A stretch of DNA of 60,564 nucleotides from Rhodospirillales bacterium (GTDB lineage: Bacteria > Pseudomonadota > Alphaproteobacteria > Rhodospirillales > WMHbin7). Under the pieces are notes generated by a model. The model searched no databases, had not been told where the DNA came from, and saw nothing but the letters and a program-made list of their open reading frames with translations. Each line of letters opens with the position of its first letter. Position 1 is the first letter of the stretch. The position numbers and the translations under genes are program-made. Location: contig JACRJC010000012.1 of the NCBI GenBank assembly GCA_016215555.1, forward strand, positions 1 to 60,564. Direction: 5' to 3'. This document shows, piece after piece, positions 53,051 through 60,564 of this stretch.

Positions 53051-54481
53051 TTGTCTACCCCCATTATCCTTTCCAAGATCGACCGCAGCAAGCTGATCGT
53101 GACGCAAGCCAACAAGCTTGCCGAAGCCAGCTACACCATGACGCTGGAAGAAAAGCGCGTCGTGCTTCTTCTTCTCTCGATTGTCCGGCGCGACGACAAA
53201 GATTTCAAAACCTATCGCATTCCCATAACTGACATCCGCGATTATCTGAACCTTCGCACCAACAAACTGTATGACGACATCAAGCGGGTTGCCGAATCGC
53301 TTTTGTCTCGCGTGTTGCACATTCCCGAAGACGGCGGTGGATGGCTAAAGGTTGGCTGGGTATCTTCCGCCCGGTACGTTCCGAAAGGATACCGTGGTGC
53401 CGAAATGGCTTGCCTTGATTTGTCCTTCTCGCCGGAAATGAAGCCGTACCTTTTGGAACTGAAAGCGCACTTCTCAAGCTACATGCTGCAAAACGTTGCG
53501 GGGCTGCGCAGCTTCTATTCCATCCGGCTTTACGAAATCCTGAAAAGCCGTCGCCGTTTGAAATCGGTTTCCTTCAACATGCCCACCTTGCGCAAAATTC
53601 TGAAAGTGGAAACGAAATACCAAAACCACAAGGATTTTCGCATCCGGGTTATTCTGGTAGCGCAAAACGAGCTTGCCAGGAAAACAGACCTAGCTTTCGA
53701 TTTCCATGAGCAACGGCGCGGACGCAAGGTGGTTGGCATTACCTTTGATATCCGCGACAACGTGCCCGAAACCCCGCCGCGCTCAATCATCGCGCAACCG
53801 GAAGCAAATTTGCCAACAACCGCCAACGACAACCAACCCGCCCTGCTGCCCCCCAGCCAAGCCGACATCGAGCATGAAAAGCTGTACCGCGAAGCCTTAG
53901 CCGAAGGGATACAGAACGGCGTCCGCGAGTCTGTCATGCGCGATTTGTTGGCAAGCCATGATCCACTGTTCGTTATTGAGAATATCGAACTTGCCCGCAA
54001 GCGGCACATGAAGACGAAGACCAAGGACTTGAACCTTGCCGGTTTGACGGTTGCTGCCATCACCAAGGACTTTTCCGCCGAAGAACGAGCCAAGCGTCAC
54101 GAAGCGGAAGCCAGGAAAGCCGCCAAGGATGAAGCCTATGCAACGCTTCAGATTGAAGACACCGCCAATGAGGAAGCGCGAAACTCAAGACGGCGCGACC
54201 TCAACGCAAAACTTGTCGCTCTTCCCAAAGCGGAACTTATGGCATTGCGCAAAGCGTTCGCCGCCGAAGTCAGAAAAGGTAAGCAGGGAACTATCCTTGC
54301 CGCGAGTTTCAAGGAGAAGGGTTGGAGTGCACCGGGCATGGATGCGCTATTTCGAGTTTTTGTAGCTCCCCGCCTGATAGACCGCGAAGACAATCTCACT
54401 AATCAACATGATTCTGGCAATGCTATTGACATTCCCACTCAGCCAACAATCGTTAATGGCGCAACCAACAGATTCAAATAG
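53051..54481 (+). CDS. Rep_3-family plasmid replication initiator
   Basis: The 476-residue protein is read from TTG 53051. Residues 1-225 match the two-winged-helix Rep_3 pattern: LIVTQANKLAEASYTMTLEE, then KRVVLLLLSIVRR, a LRTNKLYDDIKR helix, and in the second winged helix LRSFYSIRLYEILKSRRR. The remaining C-terminal 250 residues are charged, with glutamate/alanine-rich helices, and are not assigned. Rep_3 proteins bind iterons as monomers and repress their own promoter as dimers. The iterons upstream and the ParE pair support an integrated plasmid replicon. Confidence 0.88.
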   Translation: MSTPIILSKIDRSKLIVTQANKLAEASYTMTLEEKRVVLLLLSIVRRDDKDFKTYRIPITDIRDYLNLRTNKLYDDIKRVAESLLSRVLHIPEDGGGWLKVGWVSSARYVPKGYRGAEMACLDLSFSPEMKPYLLELKAHFSSYMLQNVAGLRSFYSIRLYEILKSRRRLKSVSFNMPTLRKILKVETKYQNHKDFRIRVILVAQNELARKTDLAFDFHEQRRGRKVVGITFDIRDNVPETPPRSIIAQPEANLPTTANDNQPALLPPSQADIEHEKLYREALAEGIQNGVRESVMRDLLASHDPLFVIENIELARKRHMKTKTKDLNLAGLTVAAITKDFSAEERAKRHEAEARKAAKDEAYATLQIEDTANEEARNSRRRDLNAKLVALPKAELMALRKAFAAEVRKGKQGTILAASFKEKGWSAPGMDALFRVFVAPRLIDREDNLTNQHDSGNAIDIPTQPTIVNGATNRFK

Positions 54482-54586
54482 CATATTTAGTTGTTGCAGC
54501 TACACACTCACCACTTAAAATACAAGTCCTTGAGAGCATTCATCATTGGGGGCGATTTTTTGTGATTTGCGCAAAGGGAGCGCGAC

Positions 54587-55096
54587 TTGGAGGGGAATAC
54601 AGAGAATTTCTTTCGCCGGAAAACATGTTCATGCCTGTTGCTGCTGGCATTGGCAAGCGCATTTTCTTTGCCTCTTACTTGTTATGCACAAGACATCAAC
54701 CGACTTGAGAAACGCTACGAAGTTCCCCGTGAAACCAAGTCGGTTCATGAACCAATCATTCCTGAAAACTGGGAAAACTTTTCAGAAGACGACGCGGCTG
54801 AAATCAAGATTGAAATTGTTGGTGTCGAAATAACTGGATCAACTGAGGGCATTCTCCGCTGGTCGCAAGACTTCGTGCCGCCACAACCCAAAGAGCCAAA
54901 TCAGCGATTGGCATACATAAAAGAAGTCCGCAACGCAATTATCACCGCCCTGAGCGCACCTTCCTCAGTAGCAACCGTCGGGTATGGACCATTTACTGTA
55001 AATGTTCCACCCCAAACAGTCCGCAACGGAATCCTCTGGGTTCGTATCATAGATCAGTCTGCCTCCGGCATTACTATCCGTGAGGTGCGCCCATGA
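54587..55096 (+). CDS. Small exported POTRA-like protein of a two-partner secretion operon
   Basis: The 169-residue protein starts at TTG 54587, 6 bases after a GGGAG site. It has a signal peptide (CLLLLALASAFSLPLTCYAQ) and a mature region with KIEIVGVEITGSTEGILRWS, then VRNAIITALSAPSS, then FTVNVPPQTVRNGILWVRII. The last segment aligns with YVPPQEIGDGVARVNIVEG of the POTRA domain in the following TpsB, and with POTRA domains in general. There is no barrel: the protein is POTRA plus a short tail. The stop overlaps tpsB as ATGA. It may be a periplasmic adaptor or chaperone for the exoprotein. The POTRA assignment is by eye. Confidence 0.7.
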   Translation: MEGNTENFFRRKTCSCLLLLALASAFSLPLTCYAQDINRLEKRYEVPRETKSVHEPIIPENWENFSEDDAAEIKIEIVGVEITGSTEGILRWSQDFVPPQPKEPNQRLAYIKEVRNAIITALSAPSSVATVGYGPFTVNVPPQTVRNGILWVRIIDQSASGITIREVRP

Positions 55097-56961
55097 GTCT
55101 GCGCCGCGCCGCACTGATACCTTTGCCGCTTTTGGCAGCCGTATTGCTTTTTCCTCACGATGGCGTTGCGCAGCAACGCTCACAAACCCAAACTCAATTT
55201 GAGCAGCTTAACAACCAATTTAAGCCGGAGGCTCAACCGCAATCTGTCTTGGAGAAAGCACCCGTGCCTCCTCCTCCAATTAGTGCGCCTCCCCCCAAGG
55301 CAGCGTTAGTCAGATTCACTCCTAAAATGTTTGAGATTGTTGTTATCGATCCATCAAGCCCGGATAAAGGCAGTTCCTCATCAATGTACAGCAAGGAACA
55401 GCTTGAAAGCATTGCTTGGGCATACACGAAAAAGGTGTTTGATAAGGACGCAAAGATTTCAGTTGCCGACCTATATGAAATCGCCAACGAGATTACCAAG
55501 CACTATCGCAATGACGGCTTTTTCCTTTCTCAAGCTTACGTTCCGCCCCAGGAAATTGGAGATGGCGTAGCTAGGGTAAATATCGTTGAAGGCTACATCG
55601 ATTCCGTAACCATCGTGAACGAAGACAACTCTGCCGATTCTCAAATTCGTAGAACTAGAACACCCGGCGTTTTGCTGCATGGCAGAGTTGGAACACGAGA
55701 AGAAATGCTTGTAAGCCTAGCCAAGAAGATTCGCGCCAACCAGCCACTCCACATCGAAGACCTGGAACGCTATATGTCTTTGGCAAAGGACTTGCCCGGC
55801 TTGGCATCCATACGTTCGCTTCTTTCTCCTTCAAAGAAGCCTGGAGCGGCTGACCTTAAGATAATGGTGAAGCTGCCGATCAAAGATCGTGGCGAAGCAA
55901 TACTCAACCGCTTGGACGCTTCAGTTGGTTTTGACAATCGCGGAACAAAAACAGTCGGACCATACCAAGCCACCACAAGCGTGGGGGCTAGCTCGATCTT
56001 CCGACCCTTTGATAAAACCAACATCACCTATGTTCAGACAACGGACTGGAACGAACTGCATTATGTTGCCGTCTCGCATGAAACACCAATCGCCAGCGAG
56101 GGAACAAAGCTTCTTGTGTCCGGTAATCGCAGCCGTTCGATTCCAGGCGATAGCCTTGCATATTTGGATATGAACAGCACCAGCACCGGACTTGAGCTTG
56201 GCATTTCCAATCCACTCATTCGCCGTCGCCAAACCAATTTAAGCGTTGAGGCGAAGCTAGGTTACAAGAATTCGCAAAGCCTGAGTTTGGGCGAGCTATT
56301 ATCAGAAGACCGCATCCGTGCGCTTCGGGTTGGCGCAACGTATGACTTTGCCGACAGATGGCAGGGCATATCCATGATTACTGCCCAGGTCCATAAAGGG
56401 CTTAATATCCTTAACGCAACACAGACGGGCAGTGCCAACCTAACACGAAGCGCTGGACATAGCGATTTTCTCAAAGCGACGCTAGACGCTTCTCGCGATC
56501 AACGCCTGCCCGCCGGTTTCAATCTGACGCTTGCCGTAAGCACACAGTATTCACAACATTCGCTTTTGGCTTCCGAAGAATTCGGATTTGGCGGCAGCCA
56601 GTTTGGGCGAGCGTATGATTCCTCGGAAATTACGGGCGATCATGGCTTGGCTGGAAAGCTGGAAATACAGTACCTAGACGTTCCGACACTCGACCTAGTT
56701 AAGTGGCATCCTTACGTATTTTATGATGCTGGTAGCGTTTGGCATCGTGTGCCCGTCAATCAAAGTGAACAACAAACCGCTTCTTCGGCAGGCGGAGGCG
56801 TCCGATTTAGCCTTTTTGAGAACGGCAAAGGCAGTTTTACCTTCCTGAAGTCGCTTTCCGGTTCCCTTGAAATTGCGCAACCACTCACAAGACCGGTTTC
56901 TGCGGAGGGTGCCGACGGTAAGTCTCCTCGCTTCTTTTTCAAAACAACAATGACGTTTTGA
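55093..56961 (+). CDS. TpsB outer-membrane transporter (ShlB/FhaC/HecB family)
   Basis: The 622-residue protein has a signal peptide, a proline-rich stretch (APVPPPPISAPPP, about 56-68) and two POTRA domains (about 75-165 with HYRNDGFFLSQAYVPPQEIG; about 166-260). A 16-strand-type beta-barrel (about 270-622) has GFDNRGTKTVGPY at its start, FGFGGSQFGRAYDSSEI near 500 as the conserved FxGxxxxRGY-like motif of the inner loop, and a C-terminal phenylalanine. It should translocate the TpsA partner across the outer membrane. It overlaps the upstream POTRA gene, and tpsA begins 11 bases downstream. Confidence 0.9.
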   Translation: MSLRRAALIPLPLLAAVLLFPHDGVAQQRSQTQTQFEQLNNQFKPEAQPQSVLEKAPVPPPPISAPPPKAALVRFTPKMFEIVVIDPSSPDKGSSSSMYSKEQLESIAWAYTKKVFDKDAKISVADLYEIANEITKHYRNDGFFLSQAYVPPQEIGDGVARVNIVEGYIDSVTIVNEDNSADSQIRRTRTPGVLLHGRVGTREEMLVSLAKKIRANQPLHIEDLERYMSLAKDLPGLASIRSLLSPSKKPGAADLKIMVKLPIKDRGEAILNRLDASVGFDNRGTKTVGPYQATTSVGASSIFRPFDKTNITYVQTTDWNELHYVAVSHETPIASEGTKLLVSGNRSRSIPGDSLAYLDMNSTSTGLELGISNPLIRRRQTNLSVEAKLGYKNSQSLSLGELLSEDRIRALRVGATYDFADRWQGISMITAQVHKGLNILNATQTGSANLTRSAGHSDFLKATLDASRDQRLPAGFNLTLAVSTQYSQHSLLASEEFGFGGSQFGRAYDSSEITGDHGLAGKLEIQYLDVPTLDLVKWHPYVFYDAGSVWHRVPVNQSEQQTASSAGGGVRFSLFENGKGSFTFLKSLSGSLEIAQPLTRPVSAEGADGKSPRFFFKTTMTF

Positions 56962-56972
56962 GGAGCGAGGCA

Positions 56973-59900
56973 ATGGCAACAACCGATATCAGAAGAAAGA
57001 ATTTTCCAAAGATCCGATTCCTGCTGCTTTCCACAACCGCTCTCTTCGGCTTGCTTGCCTCTCACCATGTTGCTTTGGCGGGTCCGCAAGGCGGAACCGT
57101 TGTGGATGGACAAGCAACCATAACCCAACCAACGCCAAAATCGACGGTTATCAATCAGCAGAGCGCCAAAGCTGTTATCAATTGGCAAAGCTTCAACATT
57201 CCTGCCGATGAACAGGTTACGTTTAAGCAGCCATCCTCAAGCGCAATTGCTTTGAACCGCGTTACCGGTGGTGATCCATCCCAGCTTCTTGGGAAGCTGA
57301 CGGCGAATGGCAATGTTTGGATCGTCAATCCGAATGGCGTTTTCTTCAGCAAGGGTGCTGTGATTGACGTTAATGGCTTGTTGGCGACTACGGCGGATAT
57401 CAAGACCGATAACTTCCGTGCCGGAAATTTCAAGTTTGATATCCCCGGCACCCCCGGGGCTACCGTCATTAACGAAGGCAGCATTACCGTCAAGGAAGGT
57501 GGTATCGCCGTTCTGGTCGCTCCAGGTGTACAGAATGCCGGGGCGATATATGCAAAGCTGGGCAAGGTTGGACTAGGCGCAGGCAAGACCTTCTCGCTTG
57601 ATATGTACGGCGATCAACTCATCATGTTTGAAGCCGATGCCAAAATGCTGGACCGACTGATTGGACCGGATGGCAAACCTTTGTCCGATGCCATCCGCAA
57701 TAGCGGCACCATTTCTGCCGAAGGCGGTGTTGTGATTCTTACCGCTCAGGTTGCGAAGAGCGTAGTGGACAATGTCATCAATATGGATGGCGTGATTAAA
57801 GCCACTTCGGTTTCAACACAGAATGGCAGGATCGTCTTAAAAGGCGGGGATGAAGGCGAGGTACGGGTAGCGGGAACCCTGGATGCTTCTGGCAAGAACA
57901 GTGGCGAACAGGGCGGAAGCATCAATATCACTGGCGAAGCCATCAAACTTGCCGGGGCAAAGATCGATGCTTCTGGGGCAACGGGAGGTGGGCAAATTGC
58001 TGTTGGCAATTGGCAGTCAAAATCCGTCAATGCCGACTCTGCCAGCAAGCTGGATGCTTCGGCAACAGACAAAGGTAATGGCGGTTCCATCGCGGTTATC
58101 GCGCAAGACACCACCTTTGCAGGTTCCGCTTCTGCACAAGGTGGACCCAATGGGGGAGACGGCGGGCAAATTGAAACATCCGGGCATCGGCTGGAAATCG
58201 GCGGCGCTATAATGAACCTTCTTGCACCGCGAGGACGTGCTGGAACCTGGCTGCTTGATCCTAGAAATGTTTATATTTGGAATTCCACTTCAGGGGGGAG
58301 CTTTAATAGTGGAAACCCTAATATTTTTACCCCTTCAGCAGACGACTCCGTTGTTTCTGCATCAACCATCAATAATGTTCTGAACAGTGGAGGAAGCGTT
58401 ACAATCGTTACCGACTCTGGCGGCTCTCAAGCCGGAAACATTTACCTATGGGCAGGAATTCTAAAGAATTCAGGCACAGATTCAAGGTTAACACTTAGGT
58501 CGGCAGGGTCTATAATTTCACAAGAATCAATTTCCTCTTTATCTGGCGCTCTGAGTCTTAGTTTTACAGCGTCAGGCTTTATTAGGACTGATGGCACGAC
58601 TATTTCCACCAATGGCGGTGAGGTGCTGCTTACCGCTGGGGGAGGAATGCTGCTTGGAAATATCTACACAAATGGCGGTAATGTTAATTTAAATGCAACA
58701 GGTCCCTCTGCTTTTGTTCACTTATTCGATATACATGGAACAACCCCGTCTTACTTAAGTACATCACAATGGAGCGGAAGCAGTAGATCAGGAAATATAT
58801 TTATTAGTTCGTCAGATAATTTTGGAGTTATTGCAGATGAACAAATATCTGCAAAGGGATACTTGTACATAAAATCTGTTTATGGGGATATTATTGGGCA
58901 CAGAAATGGACGACCCGATATATACGTTGGTGGAAATTTAACCCTTTATGCTGGCGGCATGTCTGGAATTCGAGATATTGAAGTCACAGGCACATCTTCA
59001 AATAAGGTTCTTACTGTTTCCTCTGTCGCACCAGCATCCATTTATGAAGTGTGGTCAGATTATTTATTTAGCAGCATTATGTATACTCATATTTCAACAT
59101 ACGGATTTTATGATGGTTATTATAGGCAATTCTACTATTCTAATCAGTTTGGTGAACATATCGATGTTTTTTTAAACCAGTCAACAGAATGGTACTCTAT
59201 GCCAGGAGAAGAAATTGGTTCATCGACTATTAGCAAACTTGATATCCCAGTGAATTCTGTTTCCTTACGAAATCGACACCTGAGAATAGAGAATATTGTT
59301 GGGGATATATCAATCGCAACCAACTGGGGAAGTCTTGGGAATGGAACTTTTATCGCCAACGGGAAAGTTGTTCCTCGCCGCCCCCCTGATCCCATACCTA
59401 TTCCGATTATTCCAACACCAAATCCTACTTTACCAAAAGTGCCCATCGCACCAAGTCCGCCGCCCCTTGGACCAACAGGACCAAATGGTCAATGGAGTGT
59501 AACGGACTTAGCGAATCTTCAAATTGCAGTTGGAAAATCCCTACAAGGCAGCGCAAAAGATATTGATGCAATTGCACACAGTATAGGCAGCGTATCAAGC
59601 ATAATTACCTATACTAATATTAGCGCTGAGGTTGCCATAACAATAAAACCTGGATCACGTTTGGCAAATGTCCTTCAAGAAATTGCATCTGGCATTGAAT
59701 ATCCAGCAGAACTTCTTAAAGGAATTGCTGATGCGTTGGATACATCTTCATTTATTGTTAATGCTGGAGGTGTAATACTTGAAGTAAATGGAAACGCATT
59801 ACTAAATGTAGTTGCAAATCTTGGGCACAAGTTTACAAAGGATGATTTGCAAACGCTTTCACCAAGCGGCAACATTAACATTAAGAATGTTACGGATTTA

Positions 59901-60011
59901 TTGACAAACAGCTATTTAAGCGCCACTTTAAATAAAAATGCCTTATATGCTCTTACTTCAAAACTAATAAAAGCCAATTGCACTGACTGCGGTAACATCC
60001 CGATGCAGTAA
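56973..60011 (+). CDS. TpsA exoprotein (filamentous haemagglutinin-like)
   Basis: The 1012-residue secreted protein begins at ATG 56973 after a GAGGAGCGAGG site, with a signal peptide (FLLLSTTALFGLLASHHVALA). The TPS secretion domain spans about 35-280 with NVWIVNPNGVFFSKGAVIDV and NGLLATTADI, followed by glycine/alanine repeats of a beta-helix (GGSINITGEAIKLAGAKIDA) up to about 430. Residues 430-800 are less regular. Then come a proline-rich spacer (about 805-840, PDPIPIPIIPTPNP) and a C-terminal domain ending NCTDCGNIPMQ with a Cys-x-x-Cys pair. Such terminal cysteines in TpsA adhesins can anchor the protein at the surface. The 3' part is clearly more AT-rich than the 5' part, suggesting a mosaic gene. 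Confidence 0.88.
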   Translation: MATTDIRRKNFPKIRFLLLSTTALFGLLASHHVALAGPQGGTVVDGQATITQPTPKSTVINQQSAKAVINWQSFNIPADEQVTFKQPSSSAIALNRVTGGDPSQLLGKLTANGNVWIVNPNGVFFSKGAVIDVNGLLATTADIKTDNFRAGNFKFDIPGTPGATVINEGSITVKEGGIAVLVAPGVQNAGAIYAKLGKVGLGAGKTFSLDMYGDQLIMFEADAKMLDRLIGPDGKPLSDAIRNSGTISAEGGVVILTAQVAKSVVDNVINMDGVIKATSVSTQNGRIVLKGGDEGEVRVAGTLDASGKNSGEQGGSINITGEAIKLAGAKIDASGATGGGQIAVGNWQSKSVNADSASKLDASATDKGNGGSIAVIAQDTTFAGSASAQGGPNGGDGGQIETSGHRLEIGGAIMNLLAPRGRAGTWLLDPRNVYIWNSTSGGSFNSGNPNIFTPSADDSVVSASTINNVLNSGGSVTIVTDSGGSQAGNIYLWAGILKNSGTDSRLTLRSAGSIISQESISSLSGALSLSFTASGFIRTDGTTISTNGGEVLLTAGGGMLLGNIYTNGGNVNLNATGPSAFVHLFDIHGTTPSYLSTSQWSGSSRSGNIFISSSDNFGVIADEQISAKGYLYIKSVYGDIIGHRNGRPDIYVGGNLTLYAGGMSGIRDIEVTGTSSNKVLTVSSVAPASIYEVWSDYLFSSIMYTHISTYGFYDGYYRQFYYSNQFGEHIDVFLNQSTEWYSMPGEEIGSSTISKLDIPVNSVSLRNRHLRIENIVGDISIATNWGSLGNGTFIANGKVVPRRPPDPIPIPIIPTPNPTLPKVPIAPSPPPLGPTGPNGQWSVTDLANLQIAVGKSLQGSAKDIDAIAHSIGSVSSIITYTNISAEVAITIKPGSRLANVLQEIASGIEYPAELLKGIADALDTSSFIVNAGGVILEVNGNALLNVVANLGHKFTKDDLQTLSPSGNINIKNVTDLLTNSYLSATLNKNALYALTSKLIKANCTDCGNIPMQ

Positions 60012-60023
60012 TTACATAAGAAT

Positions 60024-60179
60024 TTACATATCTCTCATTGCTGAGAAAACTTTTAGAATATTATTAATCGCCGAAAGCCCCGTTCTGCCATATATGTTTG
60101 TTTGACTACTATGCAATAAATATGTGCAAATTCCAACAAAAACAAGAAATACGATGTAGATCAGTCTTGTAGCTTTCAT
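60024..60179 (-). CDS. Small single-pass membrane protein, hypothetical
   Basis: A 51-residue frame (MKATRLIYIVFLVFVGICTY at the start) encodes one hydrophobic helix and a polar C-terminal tail (GRTGLSAINNILKVF). It lies 9 bases downstream of the next minus-strand frame, on the same strand, so both may form a small operon. No ribosome-binding site is evident. Its reality rests on the coherent membrane helix and the operon-like spacing. Confidence 0.4.
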   Translation of the reverse strand: MKATRLIYIVFLVFVGICTYLLHSSQTNIYGRTGLSAINNILKVFSAMRDM

Positions 60180-60188
60180 GCGTAGATA

Positions 60189-60458
60189 TTAACATAAGCA
60201 AATTTTAGGCTTAATCCACCCCCAGGTTTTCATAATTACTTCATCTGCCGACATAGCGAAGATAGTCATTTCCTCATACTCAAGCATTCTTGCCTTCGTG
60301 AGCTTTTCGATTGCCGTTATGTCTCCATCGAGCGCGAAGTGGTGCATTAGAAATTTCATTTGAAGCAGTACCTTCTGGGCGATTTGCTCGAATACGTACA
60401 GAAATGCATTCGTCCCGGGCGTGCCTAGTGGACAAAATCTGACATAAGAGTCCCGCAA
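60189..60458 (-). CDS. Hypothetical protein, probably 5'-truncated by an insertion sequence
   Basis: The 89-codon frame ends CLC and contains FEQIAQKVLLQMKFLMHHFA and EYEEMTIFAMSADEVIMKTW. The first 15 or so codons fall in what appears to be the left end of an IS630-type element (about 60415 onward). The original start was therefore probably displaced, and the N-terminus as read is chimeric. I do not recognise the family. Confidence 0.45.
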   Translation of the reverse strand: MRDSYVRFCPLGTPGTNAFLYVFEQIAQKVLLQMKFLMHHFALDGDITAIEKLTKARMLEYEEMTIFAMSADEVIMKTWGWIKPKICLC

Positions 60459-60564
60459 AGGATTCCCCAGAAGCGCTTGATATGCGAGTCTGCGGGATGC
60501 TTGAAGGAATCATCGTTGAGGTAAGCGCCACTGACCGCCGCCGCCTTGAAGCGGTGGCGGGAGA
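60415..60564 (+). mobile_element. Left end of an IS630-type insertion sequence (partial)
   Basis: The plus-strand frame that opens near 60482 (MRVCGMLEGIIVEVSATDRR and on) matches the N-terminus of IS630-family transposases (VSAxDRxRLEAxVADR). The 65 bases before it would be the element's terminal repeat and promoter region. The exact end and inverted repeat cannot be fixed because the right end is outside the window. Confidence 0.6.
60482..60564 (+). CDS. IS630-family transposase, N-terminal part (partial)
   Basis: The open frame from ATG 60482 (or ATG 60497) runs to the window edge and shows IIVEVSATDRRRLEAVAG, the typical start of IS630-type transposases upstream of the helix-turn-helix. 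The DDE catalytic part is outside the window. It is inserted beside the exoprotein operon and appears to interrupt the minus-strand hypothetical gene. Confidence 0.6.
   Translation, partial: MRVCGMLEGIIVEVSATDRRRLEAVAG

Larger units (their letters stand above)
50693..60564. mobile_element. Plasmid-derived integrative element (right end outside the window)
   Basis: From the tRNA-Ala fragment to the window end the DNA is visibly more AT-rich than the flank. It carries integrase, ParE toxin-antitoxin, iteron origin, Rep_3 initiator, two-partner secretion operon and an IS630-type end. The left border is the tRNA 3' fragment. The gene set is that of a small iteron plasmid integrated by a tyrosine recombinase. 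Transfer genes are not seen in the visible part. Confidence 0.7.

Overview
The window is GC-rich chromosomal DNA of an alphaproteobacterium, most likely of the Rhodospirillales/Magnetospirillum type (an inference from gene order and protein character: tuf-trnW-secE-nusG-rplKAJL-rpoBC, a BigR/SqrR-type ArsR regulator, an EipB/DUF1849 protein, a DUF1127 protein and many GGDEF proteins). It ends in a 10-kb, visibly more AT-rich horizontally acquired segment.

Layout. (1) 1-12.4 kb: the transcription/translation block, from the 3' end of tuf through tRNA-Trp, secE, nusG, rplK, rplA, a long structured leader, rplJ, rplL, rpoB and rpoC, closed by a perfect intrinsic terminator. rpsL-rpsG-fusA, which often follow rpoC, are absent and aspS comes next. 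(2) 14.2-24.6 kb: small hypotheticals, a diguanylate cyclase, an eipB-like gene with a metallo-beta-lactamase-fold hydrolase, a two-cysteine ArsR sensor, a stand-alone pilus-N-domain protein, a response regulator with a dead GGDEF domain, a Sel1 protein, a MarR regulator, and a vapB-vapC-tauE operon. (3) 24.7-34.5 kb: ahcY, a periplasmic-binding/GGDEF sensor, a D,D-carboxypeptidase with SPOR domain, a coupled cyclotransferase/cysteine-hydrolase pair, and a histidine kinase followed by two tandem paralogous periplasmic binding proteins. (4) 34.5-39.7 kb, minus strand: galU-ugd-pgm-manB, the supply line for UDP-glucose, UDP-glucuronate and hexose phosphates for envelope polysaccharide. (5) 39.9-49.8 kb: DUF1127 protein, tandem terminators, a second Sel1 protein, two convergent overlapping GH1 glycosidases, an HU-like protein, a STAS + NIT-domain chemoreceptor pair, and an ABC-F ATPase.

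(6) 49.9-60.6 kb: mobile DNA at a tRNA-Ala site. To the left of a 3' fragment of tRNA-Ala(GGC) lies a remnant: an integrase N-terminus fused in frame to an antitoxin, with a frameshifted toxin. To the right are a tyrosine integrase, a ParE-type toxin-antitoxin pair, five iterons of 22-bp period followed by a Rep_3-type replication initiator, and a three-gene two-partner secretion operon. That operon encodes a small secreted POTRA-like protein, the TpsB outer-membrane pore and a 1012-residue TpsA exoprotein. A partial IS630-type element is at the window edge. The simplest reading is an iteron plasmid (or plasmid-derived integrative element) captured at a tRNA gene, carrying toxin-antitoxin stabilisation and a surface/secreted adhesin as cargo. 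The solo POTRA-like protein in the secretion operon is the most unusual protein in the window.
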